Source: Pseudomonas sp. 30_B (GTDB lineage: Bacteria > Pseudomonadota > Gammaproteobacteria > Pseudomonadales > Pseudomonadaceae). Taken from it: a stretch of DNA of 64,000 nt. The stretch is taken from assembly GCF_017491605.1 (NCBI RefSeq), contig NZ_JAFGYY010000005.1:1-64000 (forward strand). The letters run 5' to 3'. The notes under the pieces are model-generated. The model saw nothing but the letters and a program-made list of their open reading frames with translations, made no database searches and had not been told where the DNA came from. Within the stretch, counting starts at the first letter, position 1, and each line of letters opens with the position of its first letter. The position numbers and the translations under genes were made by a program. Below, one piece after another: positions 19,124-30,229 of the stretch.

Positions 19124-20445
19124 GCGAAGAATCCCTGCGCGTATTGATCGTCGAGGACGACCCGCACGTACTGCTCGGCTGCCAGCAGGCGCTGGCCCTG
19201 GAAGACATCGACTGCGACGGCGTGGGCAGCGCCGAGGAAGCGCTGAAGAAGATCGGCGCCGACTTCCCCGGCATTGTCGTCAGCGACATCCGCATGCCCG
19301 GCATGGGTGGCCTGCAACTGCTGGAGCGGCTCAGGGCGCTGGACCCCAGCCTGCCGGTGGTGCTGATCACCGGCCATGGCGACATCGCCATGGCGGTGAA
19401 GGCCATGCGCGACGGCGCCTACGACTTCATGGAGAAGCCCTTCTCCCCCGAGAAGCTGGTGGACACCGCGCGCCGCGCACTCGCCCAGCGCGCGCTGACC
19501 CGTGAAGTCAGCCAGCTGCGCCGCCAGCTCGCCGGCAAGCAGGCCCTGGAGAGCCGGCTGATCGGCCGCTCGCCGGCCATGCAGGCACTGCGCGAGCTGA
19601 TCGCCAACGTCGCCGACACCTCCGCCAACGTGCTCATCGAAGGTGAGACCGGCACCGGCAAGGAACTGGTCGCCCGCTGCCTGCACGACTACAGCCGGCG
19701 CCAGCCCAAGCCCTTCGTCGCGCTTAACTGCGGCGGGCTGCCGGAAAGCCTGATCGACAGCGAAATCTTCGGCCACGAGGCCCACGCCTTCACCGGCGCC
19801 GGCAAGCGCCGGATCGGCAAGATCGAGCACGCCGACGGCGGCAGCCTGTTCCTCGACGAGATCGAGAGCATGCCGCTGAACCTGCAGATCAAGCTGCTAC
19901 GCGTGCTGCAGGAACAGCAACTGGAACGCCTGGGCTCCAACGAACTGATCCGCGTGGACTGCAGGGTGATCGCCGCGACCAAATCCGACCTCGCCGCCAT
20001 GGGCCGCGACGGCAGCTTCCGCAGCGACCTCTACTACCGCCTCAACGTCATCACCCTGAACCTGCCGCCGCTGCGCGAACGCCGCGAAGACATCCTGATG
20101 CTCTTCGAGCACTTCCTGCAGCAGTCCTCGCTGCGCTTCGACCGTCCGGCACCGGCCATCGACAACGCCACCGCCGCCACCCTGATGGCCCATGACTGGC
20201 CGGGCAACGTACGCGAGCTGCGCAACGTCGCCGAACGCTTCGCCCTCGGCCTGCCGGTGCTGGCCGGCGGCAACCTCGGCCCGGATGCCGGCGAGCCACG
20301 CTTCGCCGAGGCCGTGGAGGCCTTCGAGAAGAGCCTGCTGTCCACCGCCCTGGAACGCCACGCCGGCAACCTCAGCCAGGCGGCGCACGCGTTGGGCATG
20401 GCCAAGACCACGCTGTTCGACAAGGTGAAGAAGTACGGCCTTTGA
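19120..20445 (+). CDS. aauR: Sigma-54-dependent response regulator AauR
   Basis: A 441-residue NtrC/DctD-type activator. The receiver domain has EDDP and the phospho-acceptor Asp in VVSDIRMPGMGG. The AAA+ domain has Walker A GETGTGKE, Walker B GGSLFLDEIE and the R-finger region (FRSDLYYRLNVITLNLPPLRERREDI). A C-terminal Fis-type helix-turn-helix follows (GNLSQAAHALGMAKTTLFDKVKKYGL). The sigma-54-contact loop reads HAFTGA rather than GAFTGA. Likely targets are the TTCGG-N4-CCGAA sites upstream of aatJ. Confidence 0.94.
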   Translation: MSEESLRVLIVEDDPHVLLGCQQALALEDIDCDGVGSAEEALKKIGADFPGIVVSDIRMPGMGGLQLLERLRALDPSLPVVLITGHGDIAMAVKAMRDGAYDFMEKPFSPEKLVDTARRALAQRALTREVSQLRRQLAGKQALESRLIGRSPAMQALRELIANVADTSANVLIEGETGTGKELVARCLHDYSRRQPKPFVALNCGGLPESLIDSEIFGHEAHAFTGAGKRRIGKIEHADGGSLFLDEIESMPLNLQIKLLRVLQEQQLERLGSNELIRVDCRVIAATKSDLAAMGRDGSFRSDLYYRLNVITLNLPPLRERREDILMLFEHFLQQSSLRFDRPAPAIDNATAATLMAHDWPGNVRELRNVAERFALGLPVLAGGNLGPDAGEPRFAEAVEAFEKSLLSTALERHAGNLSQAAHALGMAKTTLFDKVKKYGL

Positions 20446-20448
20446 CCT

Positions 20449-20522
20449 GTAGGAGCGGGCCATGCCCGCGATCCGGCCGCAGGCCGGCCTGTTACGCGTT
20501 CGCGGGCGTGGCCCGCTCCTAC
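20449..20522. repeat. Paired REP palindrome after aauR
   Basis: GTAGGAGCGGGCCATGCC is mirrored by GGCGTGGCCCGCTCCTAC at the right end. A second GC-rich dyad (CCGGCCGCAGGCCGG) sits inside. It starts three bases after the aauR stop and may act in termination. Confidence 0.85.
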
Positions 20523-20602
20523 ACGATGCATTCCCATTGATCTGCACCGCCCGGTCCCGGACACTATCGCCCTTTGAACCGGCCGCACGAGCGGGAGCCC
20601 CC

Positions 20603-21052
20603 ATGTCCACCCAAGCCGAAACCCTCTGGAACCAGCTCTGCGCCGATGCCGGCGTCGACCCGCAGCAGCGCATGGCCGCACGCCGCGCCATCCTCGCCAG
20701 CGCCGATGCACTGGACGCCGACGTCTACCGCCCGGACGACAACGACCCGGACGCCGAAGAGCTGGACATGGGCAGCGCCAAGGTGCTCTTCCTCGGCCCC
20801 TTCGAAGCCCCCGTCGAGTGGGATGCCGCCGAGCGCGAAGACTTCTTCGACGACGCCGACCCTGCGCTGTTCTTCAATGCACGCCTCGAATCCGAGGCCG
20901 AGCCGGGCACGCCGGGCTTCTTCGTGCCGGAGATCGGCGATTTCCTGGCGGTGATGGACGGCGGCAAGATCCAGATGTACTTCCTGCACGACTGGAGCGA
21001 AGACAACGACGGCTGCACCTGTGTGCTGATCCGCGACGATATCCAGCTCTGA
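20603..21052 (+). CDS. Acidic hypothetical protein
   Basis: A 149-residue cytoplasmic protein starting at ATG 20603 with a GGGAG ribosome site; the longer upstream frame runs through a REP palindrome and is rejected. It is strongly acidic (YRPDDNDPDAEELDMG, EREDFFDDADP) with an aromatic, DUF-like C-terminus (GFFVPEIGDFLAVMDGGKIQMYFLHDWSEDNDGCTCVLIRDD). No membrane segment or signal is visible. I do not recognise a domain. It is monocistronic between repeat elements. Confidence 0.75.
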   Translation: MSTQAETLWNQLCADAGVDPQQRMAARRAILASADALDADVYRPDDNDPDAEELDMGSAKVLFLGPFEAPVEWDAAEREDFFDDADPALFFNARLESEAEPGTPGFFVPEIGDFLAVMDGGKIQMYFLHDWSEDNDGCTCVLIRDDIQL

Positions 21053-21120
21053 CTCCGCAGGTGCGCCCCATGGGCGCGAATCGCGGGCATCGCCCGCGCC
21101 TGTTGCGCCGGCGCTGAATT

Positions 21121-21900
21121 GTAGGAGCGGACCTTGTCCGCGAAATCCATCGCGGCGGAATCCGCGCCGACAGGTGAACACCACCGTCTCGCGCCCGCCC
21201 CTGTGCTGCGGCATTCATCCTGCAACGCGGGGATGGCGGTGGGACTTCGCGGACAAGGTCCGCTCCTACGAAAAGCCCCTCCCCCGGCTCTGGCTCTGGC
21301 TCTGGCTCTGAAGACTTCCAGAGAAACGCCCGCGCACTCCGACTGCCCCGTTCAGGAGGCCTCGTTGAAGCGCAGTTTCAGGGGTTGAGCGACATGGATG
21401 TCGCGAGAGCTGCGATGGGCCAGGGACGGCCCTTCGCAGCGGGCCCCTGAAACTTCGCTTCAGCGAGGGAATTTTTCGCCCCAAGCGAAAAACCGGATGT
21501 CCGGGGCAAGACCTTTGCCTCCTTTGGGGCGTTTGCCAAAGGAGGTCGCCCGAGGGGGCGAAACAAGAAGTCCCAGCGCACGCTGAAGCGGCGCGGAACA
21601 CCGAAATCAAAAGCATCGCGGACAGAGTCCGCTCCTACATTGTTTTTTGGATCCCCGCGTTCGCGGAGATGACGCTGAGGCGCGTGAATCACCCCCATCA
21701 CTCCCGCGAACGCGGGAGCCCAAAAGACAGTTGCTCCTACGAGATCGAGCCCCCTCACCCTGACCCCGACTGCGCGCCCCGCTCCTCAAGCGGGAGAGGG
21801 AACCGTTCGGTGCAGGATGAAACCACAGCGTGAGCCAGCACAATCTGCCCCCTCTCCCTCCGGGAGAGGGTTGGGGTGAGGGCATGCGCTGGCACGGGCT
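21121..21900. repeat. Mosaic of dispersed repeats in a 1.1-kb gene-free stretch
   Basis: No credible gene lies in 21053-22182. REP arms carrying ACCTTGTCCGCGAA face TTCGCGGACAAGGT at 21121-21270. Four tandem GGCTCT units run at 21286-21310. A 19-base inverted repeat (TGAAGCGCAGTTTCAGGGG at 21366, partner at 21444-21462, one mismatch) brackets 59 bases. A CCCGCGTTCGCGG-type repeat is near 21652, and a pair of CCCTCACCC/GGGTGAGG elements spans about 21752-21881. Short frames within are repeat-encoded and not supported as genes. Confidence 0.8.
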
Positions 21901-22182
21901 TCCAAGAAGACAGTTGTTCCTGGTCCAGCCCCTGTAAGGGCGTCTGGCGATCCCCTCCGACGCTATACGCCGTTTGTCCTCGCTCTCAGGCGCTCCGCAC
22001 TCCACGTCGATGCCGTTCGAGGCTTCCGCCAAGGATTGGGCGGCAACCTGTTCCGCGTCGCCGTCGGACGAGCTCGTGGGATAAAAATAATTTCCTACAA
22101 ATTAACCAGATGTCTCTGATGAATTTTGCACAGGGCGGATGTCTAGAGTAGGCACCCCATTTTCCCCACCGGACCATCCGCC

Positions 22183-22425
22183 ATGCACACCGATCCCGAC
22201 AGCCTCTGGGTCGAAGTGGAGACCTGGTCTCCCTACCGCCCGCAACGCATTCTCCACGGCCGCATCAGCCGCGAGCATTTCCTCGCCCTGCACGAAGGCC
22301 ATGCGCCCGCCATGGTGCGCCTGGACGACTGCCAGAACGGCGAAGCGCCCAGCGGCGCCGTACAGGACCTGTTCCTCGCCAGCTCGCACATCCTCAGCGT
22401 CACCCCGCTGCACCGCGCCGCCTGA
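22183..22425 (+). CDS. Small hypothetical protein
   Basis: An 80-residue soluble protein (LWVEVETWSPYRPQRILHG, FLALHEGHAPAMVRLDDCQNG). An AT-rich island (22080-22120) that could hold a promoter lies 60-100 bases upstream. It converges on the methyltransferase gene with an 8-base gap. I do not recognise the family. Codon use is typical of the chromosome. Confidence 0.65.
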   Translation: MHTDPDSLWVEVETWSPYRPQRILHGRISREHFLALHEGHAPAMVRLDDCQNGEAPSGAVQDLFLASSHILSVTPLHRAA

Positions 22426-22433
22426 GAGCCCGC

Positions 22434-23045
22434 TCAGTCGGCCACGCCGCGATAGACGTAGGTCATCGGCCGCGGCCCCGGCAGGTAGTCCTGGACCAGC
22501 TCGCGCAGCATGAAGCCGCCGTCCTGGATCAGCGCCGGCATGTCGCGATCGAGGTGACAGCCGCCGGCCAGCGGCTTCCATACCGGGGTCAGCCGGTGCT
22601 GCCAGGCGCGCACGCTGGCGTCCGGCGCCAGGCCGTGTTCGCAGAAGAGGAACTCACCGCCGGGTTTGAGCACCCGACGCATTTCCTTCAGCGCCGCCAC
22701 CGCATCGGGAATGCTGCACAGGGTGAAGGTGCAGACGATGCTGTCGAAGCTGCCGGAGTCGGCGCGGATCTCGCCCAGCTCCAGCGCCACCATCTCCACC
22801 GGAATGCCGATGCGCGCCACGCGCTCGCGGGCGAGCGTCTGCATCTGCGCCGCCGGGTCGACCCCGACGATTGTCGACACTTTCGCCGGATCGTAGAACG
22901 ACAGGTTCAGCCCGGTGCCCATGCCGATCTCCAGCACCCGGCCGTGGGCGCGCGGCACCAGCAGCGAGCGCTGCTTCATCACATCGCCCAGGCCGCAGGC
23001 GAAATCGATCAGCCGGGGCAGGACATAACGGTCGTAGAGTTGCAT
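22434..23045 (-). CDS. pmtA: Class I SAM-dependent methyltransferase, PmtA-like
   Basis: A 203-residue UbiE/PmtA-type methyltransferase. Motif I VLEIGMGTGLNLSFYD binds S-adenosylmethionine; IVGVDPAAQM, VCTFTLCSIPD and MRRVLKPGGEFLFCEHG follow in family order. Its position divergent from the prp regulator matches PAO1 PA0798 (pmtA, phosphatidylethanolamine N-methyltransferase), so phosphatidylcholine synthesis is plausible but not certain. ATG 23045 has GGAG upstream, and the longer upstream frame is rejected because it covers the shared promoter region. A copy of the GATTGTCGACAC motif lies inside the coding sequence at 22869-22880. Confidence 0.85.
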   Translation of the reverse strand: MQLYDRYVLPRLIDFACGLGDVMKQRSLLVPRAHGRVLEIGMGTGLNLSFYDPAKVSTIVGVDPAAQMQTLARERVARIGIPVEMVALELGEIRADSGSFDSIVCTFTLCSIPDAVAALKEMRRVLKPGGEFLFCEHGLAPDASVRAWQHRLTPVWKPLAGGCHLDRDMPALIQDGGFMLRELVQDYLPGPRPMTYVYRGVAD

Positions 23046-23156
23046 GCGCGCGATCTCCGCTTTTCCCCTGATCCTAGCGGCCTTCAGCGGCGCCGGCTCA
23101 GCGCCTGACGAGGGGATATCCGCCAACTTCGCGGGCGACAGCGCCGACTGACCAAT

Positions 23157-23180
23157 CCCCTTGGGCATAAACCCAAGGGG
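23157..23180. promoter_or_regulatory. Perfect palindrome in the pmtA-gntR divergent region
   Basis: CCCCTTGGG and CCCAAGGGG form a perfect 9-bp dyad around CATAAA, 9 bases before the first GATTGTCGACAC site. It could be a terminator, an operator or an mRNA hairpin; there is no long T run on either side. Confidence 0.55.
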
Positions 23181-23189
23181 TTGTTAGAC

Positions 23190-23201
23190 GATTGTCGACA
23201 C
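23190..23201 (+). promoter_or_regulatory. Candidate GntR operator, distal site
   Basis: GATTGTCGACAC contains the perfect palindrome TGTCGACA, similar in style to FadR-subfamily GntR sites. The identical 12-mer recurs 73 bp downstream and also inside pmtA. Autoregulation by the adjacent GntR protein is the inference. Confidence 0.55.
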
Positions 23202-23262
23202 TTCATCAAATCTTGATTGACCCAGAGGCTTTCGAGGGGTAGCTTTCGCCGCACATCAAGAA

Positions 23263-23274
23263 GATTGTCGACAC
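23263..23274 (+). promoter_or_regulatory. Candidate GntR operator, start-proximal site
   Basis: The second GATTGTCGACAC ends one base before the gntR ATG at 23276, where binding would block transcription elongation or overlap the leader. Spacing to the distal copy is 73 bp, seven helical turns. Confidence 0.55.
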
Positions 23275-23275
23275 C

Positions 23276-23998
23276 ATGAACGATAGCCTGACTCTGCCAA
23301 GCCCCGTTTCCGACGACAGCGAGACCCTCTCGGAACACGTGTTCCGCAAGATCCAGTCGGCCATCGTCAAGGGCGAGATCGCCCCCGGCAGCAAGATTTC
23401 CGAGCCGGAACTGGCGCGCACCTACGGCATCAGCCGCGGTCCGCTGCGCGAGGCGATCCACCGCCTGGAAGGCCAGAAGCTGCTGGTGCGCGTGCCGCAC
23501 GTCGGCGCGCGGGTGGTGTCGCTGAGCCACGAGGAGCTGCTGGAGCTCTACGAGATCCGCGAATCCCTCGAAGGCATGGCTTGCCGCCTGGCCGCCGAGC
23601 GCATGAGCCAGGCCGAGATCGACGAGCTGCGCCGGGTGCTCGACACCCACGAGCGCGACGAGGCCTTCCAGGCCGGCCGTGGCTACTACCAGCAGGAAGG
23701 CGACTACGACTTCCACTACCGGATCATCCAGGGCAGCGGCAACCGCACCCTCACCCGCATGCTCTGCGGCGAGCTGTACCAGCTGGTGCGCATGTACCGC
23801 CTGCAGTTCTCGGCGACGCCCAACCGGCCACGCCAGGCCTTCGCCGAGCACCACCGGATTCTCGATGCCATCGCCGATCGTGACGGCGAACTGGCCGAGT
23901 TGCTGATGCGCCGTCACATCGGCGCCTCGAAACGCAATGTGGAGCGTCACTACCTGGACGCCCAAGCCAAGACAGCCAACGAACGAGGTGAACAATGA
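23276..23998 (+). CDS. GntR-family (FCD) regulator of the prp operon
   Basis: A 240-residue GntR/FadR-subfamily repressor. The N-terminal winged helix reads [48 protein letters not shown]. The C-terminal all-helical FCD ligand domain includes [21 protein letters not shown], and a candidate metal-ligand pattern with [16 protein letters not shown] and EHHRILDAI. It is first in the operon and overlaps prpB by four bases. It likely senses a methylcitrate-cycle intermediate and represses from the GATTGTCGACAC sites. Confidence 0.9.
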   Translation: MNDSLTLPSPVSDDSETLSEHVFRKIQSAIVKGEIAPGSKISEPELARTYGISRGPLREAIHRLEGQKLLVRVPHVGARVVSLSHEELLELYEIRESLEGMACRLAAERMSQAEIDELRRVLDTHERDEAFQAGRGYYQQEGDYDFHYRIIQGSGNRTLTRMLCGELYQLVRMYRLQFSATPNRPRQAFAEHHRILDAIADRDGELAELLMRRHIGASKRNVERHYLDAQAKTANERGEQ

Positions 23999-24882
23999 GC
24001 TACAAGACCGCCGGCCAACGTTTCCGTGACGCCCTTGCCGAAGAAAAGCCGCTGCAGGTGATCGGCGCGATCAACGCCAACCACGCCCTGCTGGCCAAGC
24101 GCGCCGGCTTCAAGGCCATCTACCTCTCCGGTGGCGGCGTGGCGGCGGGTTCCCTCGGCCTGCCGGACCTGGGCATCAACACCCTGGACGACGTGCTCAC
24201 CGACGTGCGCCGCATCACCGACGTCTGCGACCTGCCGCTGCTGGTGGACATCGACACCGGCTTCGGCCCCAGCGCCTTCAACATCGAGCGCACCGTGAAG
24301 AGCCTGATCAAGGCCGGCGCCGCCGCCGCCCACATCGAGGACCAGGTCGGCGCCAAGCGCTGCGGCCACCGTCCGGGCAAGGAAATCGTCTCCGTCGAGG
24401 AGATGGCTGACCGCGTGAAAGCCGCCGCCGACGCCAAGACCGACCCGAACTTCTTCCTGATCGCCCGCACCGACGCCATCCAGGCCGAAGGCGTGGACGC
24501 CGCCATCGAACGCTGCCTGCGCTACGTCGAGGCCGGCGCCGATGCGATCTTCGCCGAAGCCGCCTACGACCTGCCGACCTACAAGCGCTTCGTCGATGCG
24601 CTGAATGTGCCGATCCTGGCCAACATCACCGAGTTCGGCGCCACCCCGCTGTTCACCCGCGACGAGCTGGCCTCGGTCGGCGTGGCCATCCAGCTGTATC
24701 CGCTGTCGGCCTTCCGCGCCGCCAACAAGGCCGCCGAAGCCGTGTACACCGCGATTCGCCAGGAAGGCCACCAGCAGAACGTGATCGAGCTGATGCAGAC
24801 CCGTGCCGAGCTGTACGACCGCATCGGCTACCACGCCTTCGAGCAGAAGCTCGACGCGCTGTTCGCCGCTGGCAAGAAGTGA
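23995..24882 (+). CDS. prpB: 2-methylisocitrate lyase
   Basis: A 295-residue isocitrate-lyase-superfamily enzyme that cleaves 2-methylisocitrate to pyruvate and succinate. The active-site loop [11 protein letters not shown] carries the catalytic cysteine, VDIDTGFG provides metal-binding aspartates, and [10 protein letters not shown] and EAAYDLPTY complete the barrel signatures. Coupled by ATGA to the GntR gene. An intrinsic-terminator-like hairpin follows nine bases after its stop, so downstream expression may be attenuated. Confidence 0.96.
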   Translation: MSYKTAGQRFRDALAEEKPLQVIGAINANHALLAKRAGFKAIYLSGGGVAAGSLGLPDLGINTLDDVLTDVRRITDVCDLPLLVDIDTGFGPSAFNIERTVKSLIKAGAAAAHIEDQVGAKRCGHRPGKEIVSVEEMADRVKAAADAKTDPNFFLIARTDAIQAEGVDAAIERCLRYVEAGADAIFAEAAYDLPTYKRFVDALNVPILANITEFGATPLFTRDELASVGVAIQLYPLSAFRAANKAAEAVYTAIRQEGHQQNVIELMQTRAELYDRIGYHAFEQKLDALFAAGKK

Positions 24883-24890
24883 GATGAACC

Positions 24891-24925
24891 GGCGAATCGG
24901 GCCCCGTGCCGGATTCGCCTTTGTT
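24891..24925 (+). terminator. Terminator-like hairpin between prpB and prpC
   Basis: GGCGAATC and GATTCGCC form an 8-bp stem (24891-24898 with 24912-24919), followed by TTTGTTT. This is a credible intrinsic terminator lying inside an operon, so partial termination or a separate prpC promoter is implied. Confidence 0.65.
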
Positions 24926-24929
24926 TCTG

Positions 24930-24999
24930 GGGCCCCGCGTTCGCGGGGATGACGAAGCAAGCGAACGTAGGGCGCATAACGCCACAGGCGTTATCCGCC
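24930..24999. repeat. Two dispersed palindromes between prpB and prpC
   Basis: GGCCCCGCGTTCGCGGGG near 24931 and GTAGGGCGCATAACGCC-ACA-GGCGTTATCCGCC at 24967-24999 are two other Pseudomonas repeat types. They fill most of the 193-base prpB-prpC gap. Confidence 0.75.
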
Positions 25000-25075
25000 A
25001 ACCAGATTCGAACCGAGACCCCGCCCCCTGCCGGGGAACAAGAACAAGCAACCGGATTTGATGAGGAGACACGCG

Positions 25076-26232
25076 ATGAGCGCTACCGCAGAAACCACCA
25101 CCGCCTTCAAACCCAAGAAGTCCGTGGCCCTGAGTGGCACCGCCGCAGGCAACACCGCCCTGTGCACCGTCGGCCGCACCGGCAACGACCTGCACTACCG
25201 TGGCTATGACGTCCTGGATTTCGCCAACCGCTGCGACTTCGAGGAAATCGCCCACCTGCTGGTCCACGGCAAGCTGCCCAACGCCGCCGAACTGGCCGGC
25301 TACAAGGCCAAGCTGAAGGCCCTGCGCGGCCTGCCGGCCGGCGTGAAAGCCGCCCTGGAAACCCTGCCGCCCTCGGCCCACCCGATGGACGTGATGCGCA
25401 CCGCCGTGTCCGTGCTCGGCTGCCTGTCGCCGGAGAAGGACGACCACAACCATCCGGGCGCCCGCGACATCGCCGACAAGCTGATGGCCTCCCTGGGTTC
25501 CGCCCTGCTCTACTGGTACCACTTCAGCCACAACGGCAAGCGCATCGAAGTCGAGACCGACGATGAGTCCATCGGCGGCCACTTCCTGCACCTGCTGCAC
25601 GGCCAGAAGCCGCGCGAGTCCTGGGTGCGCGCCATGCACACCTCGCTGAACCTGTACGCCGAGCACGAGTTCAACGCCTCTACCTTCACCTCCCGCGTGA
25701 TCGCCGGCACCGGCTCGGACATGTACTCCTGCATCGCCGGCGCCATCGGCGCGCTGCGCGGCCCGAAACACGGCGGCGCCAACGAGGTGGCCTTCGAGAT
25801 CCAGAAGCGCTACGACAACCCGGACGAAGCCGAGGCCGACATCCGTGCCCGCGTCGAGCGCAAGGAAGTCGTGATCGGCTTCGGCCACCCGGTCTACACC
25901 GTGTCCGACCCGCGCAACAAGGTGATCAAGGAAGTCGCTCACCAGCTGTCGAACGAGCAGTCCAACACCAAGATGTATGACATCGCCGAGCGCCTGGAAA
26001 GCGTGATGTGGGAAATCAAGAAGATGTTCCCCAACCTCGACTGGTTCAGCGCCGTCAGCTACCACATGATGGGCGTGCCCACCGCCATGTTCACCCCGCT
26101 GTTCGTGATCGCCCGTACCGCCGGCTGGTCCGCCCACGTCATCGAGCAGCGCATCGACGGCAAGATCATCCGCCCGAGCGCCAACTACGTTGGCCCGGAA
26201 GATCTGAAGTTCGTGCCGCTCAAGGACCGCAA

Positions 26233-26236
<4 letters not shown>
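25076..26236 (+). CDS. prpC: 2-methylcitrate synthase
   Basis: A 386-residue citrate-synthase-family enzyme condensing propionyl-CoA with oxaloacetate. It has the PrpC-type N-terminus ([35 protein letters not shown], split here only by reading) and catalytic regions around [29 protein letters not shown] and the C-terminal [13 protein letters not shown] 25076 follows GAGGAGACACGCG, a strong ribosome site; the ATG at 25058 is less likely. The stop overlaps the acnD start. Confidence 0.95.
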
Positions 26237-28845
<2,609 letters not shown>

Positions 28846-28888
28846 TGTAACAGCCGGCCCGTCCGAGCGACGGGTCGGCACCAATCCT

Positions 28889-28955
28889 GTAGGAGCGAGC
28901 TTGCTCGCGAACAGCCCCGCAGCGAGGGTTGGTTCGCGAGCAAGCTCGCTCCTAC
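28889..28955. repeat. Paired REP palindrome inside the prp operon
   Basis: GTAGGAGCGAGCTTGC and its reverse complement flank a 19-base spacer in the 134-base acnD-prpF gap. It ends 24 bases before the prpF start. Confidence 0.9.
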
Positions 28956-28979
28956 GAAAAGCAGACAGGACCGAGTCCC

Positions 28980-30167
28980 ATGCCCCACGTACCCCAAGTG
29001 AAGATCCCCGCCACCTACATCCGCGGCGGCACCAGCAAGGGCGTGTTCTTCCGCCTGCAGGACCTGCCCGAGCGCTGCCAGGTGCCGGGCGAAGCCCGCG
29101 ACAAGCTGTTCATGCGCGTGATCGGCAGCCCCGATCCGTACAGCGCGCACATCGACGGCATGGGCGGCGCGACCTCCAGCACCAGCAAGTGCGTGATCCT
29201 GTCGAAAAGCACCCAGCCGGACCACGACGTCGACTACCTCTACGGGCAGATTTCCATCGACAAGGCCTTCGTCGACTGGAGCGGAAACTGCGGCAACCTC
29301 TCCACTGCCGCCGGTTCCTTCGCCATCCACGCCGGCCTGGTCGATCCGTCGCGCATCCCGGACAACGGCACCTGCGTGGTGCGCATCTGGCAGGCCAACA
29401 TCCAGAAGACCATCATCGCCCACGTGCCGATCACCAACGGCCAGGTGCAGGAAACCGGCGACTTCGAACTGGACGGTGTGACCTTCCCCGCCGCCGAGAT
29501 CGTGCTGGAGTTCCTCGACCCGTCCGACGACGGTGAAGACGGCGGCGCCATGTTCCCCACCGGCAACCTGGTGGACGACCTGGAAGTCCCCGGCATCGGC
29601 ACCTTCAAGGCGACCATGATCACCGCCGGCATCCCGACCATCTTCGTCAATGCCGAAGACATCGGCTACAAAGGCACCGAGCTGCGCGAAGCGATCAATG
29701 GCGACCCCGAGCAACTGGCGCGCTTCGAGAAATTCCGCATCGCCGGCGCCCTGCGCATGGGCCTGATCAAGACCCCGGAAGAAGCCGCCACCCGCCAGCA
29801 CACGCCGAAGATCGCCTTCGTCGCGCCGGCGAAGGACTACGTCACCTCCAGCGGCAAGCAGGTTAAGGCCGGCGATGTCGACCTGCTGGTCCGCGCACTG
29901 TCCATGGGCAAGCTGCACCACGCCATGATGGGCACCGCCGCCGTGGCCATCGGCACCGCCGCGGCCATCCCCGGCACCCTGGTGAACCTCGCCGCCGGCG
30001 GTGGCGAACGCAGCGCCGTGCGCTTCGGCCACCCCTCCGGCACCCTGCGCGTGGGCGCGGAGGCCAAGCAGGTGAACGGCGAATGGACCGTGACCAAGGC
30101 CATCATGAGCCGCAGCTCGCGCATCCTCATGGAAGGCTGGGTACGGGTGCCGGGCGATTCGTTCTAA
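28980..30167 (+). CDS. prpF: 2-methylaconitate cis-trans isomerase PrpF
   Basis: A 395-residue PrpF/DUF453 protein with two diaminopimelate-epimerase-like halves. PATYIRGGTSKGVFF, GSPDPYSAHIDGMGGATSSTSK and WSGNCGNLSTAAGSFA carry the conserved active-site loops, and NLAAGGGERSAVRFGHPSG lies near the C-terminus. It isomerises the AcnD product into the form used by aconitase. ATG 28980 lies just after the REP pair; the longer frame runs through REP sequence. No prpD follows, whereas PAO1 has one after prpF as I recall. Confidence 0.95.
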   Translation: MPHVPQVKIPATYIRGGTSKGVFFRLQDLPERCQVPGEARDKLFMRVIGSPDPYSAHIDGMGGATSSTSKCVILSKSTQPDHDVDYLYGQISIDKAFVDWSGNCGNLSTAAGSFAIHAGLVDPSRIPDNGTCVVRIWQANIQKTIIAHVPITNGQVQETGDFELDGVTFPAAEIVLEFLDPSDDGEDGGAMFPTGNLVDDLEVPGIGTFKATMITAGIPTIFVNAEDIGYKGTELREAINGDPEQLARFEKFRIAGALRMGLIKTPEEAATRQHTPKIAFVAPAKDYVTSSGKQVKAGDVDLLVRALSMGKLHHAMMGTAAVAIGTAAAIPGTLVNLAAGGGERSAVRFGHPSGTLRVGAEAKQVNGEWTVTKAIMSRSSRILMEGWVRVPGDSF

Positions 30168-30190
30168 GCGCTCGCCCTGCCCGTAAAAGC

Positions 30191-30216
30191 ACAAGGTCCG
30201 CATTCGCGGGCCTTGT
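30191..30216 (+). terminator. Hairpin after prpF
   Basis: ACAAGGTCCGC and GCGGGCCTTGT form an 11-base stem with one mismatch around ATTC, 24 bases after the prpF stop. A short CGTT follows, so termination strength is uncertain. Confidence 0.6.
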
Positions 30217-30229
30217 CGTTCCAGGTCAC

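Noticed and set aside
21266..21758. Minus-strand frames of 116 and 126 codons in the repeat mosaic
   Set aside because: They coincide with dispersed repeats and palindromes and encode no recognisable domain; likely repeat-encoded artefacts.
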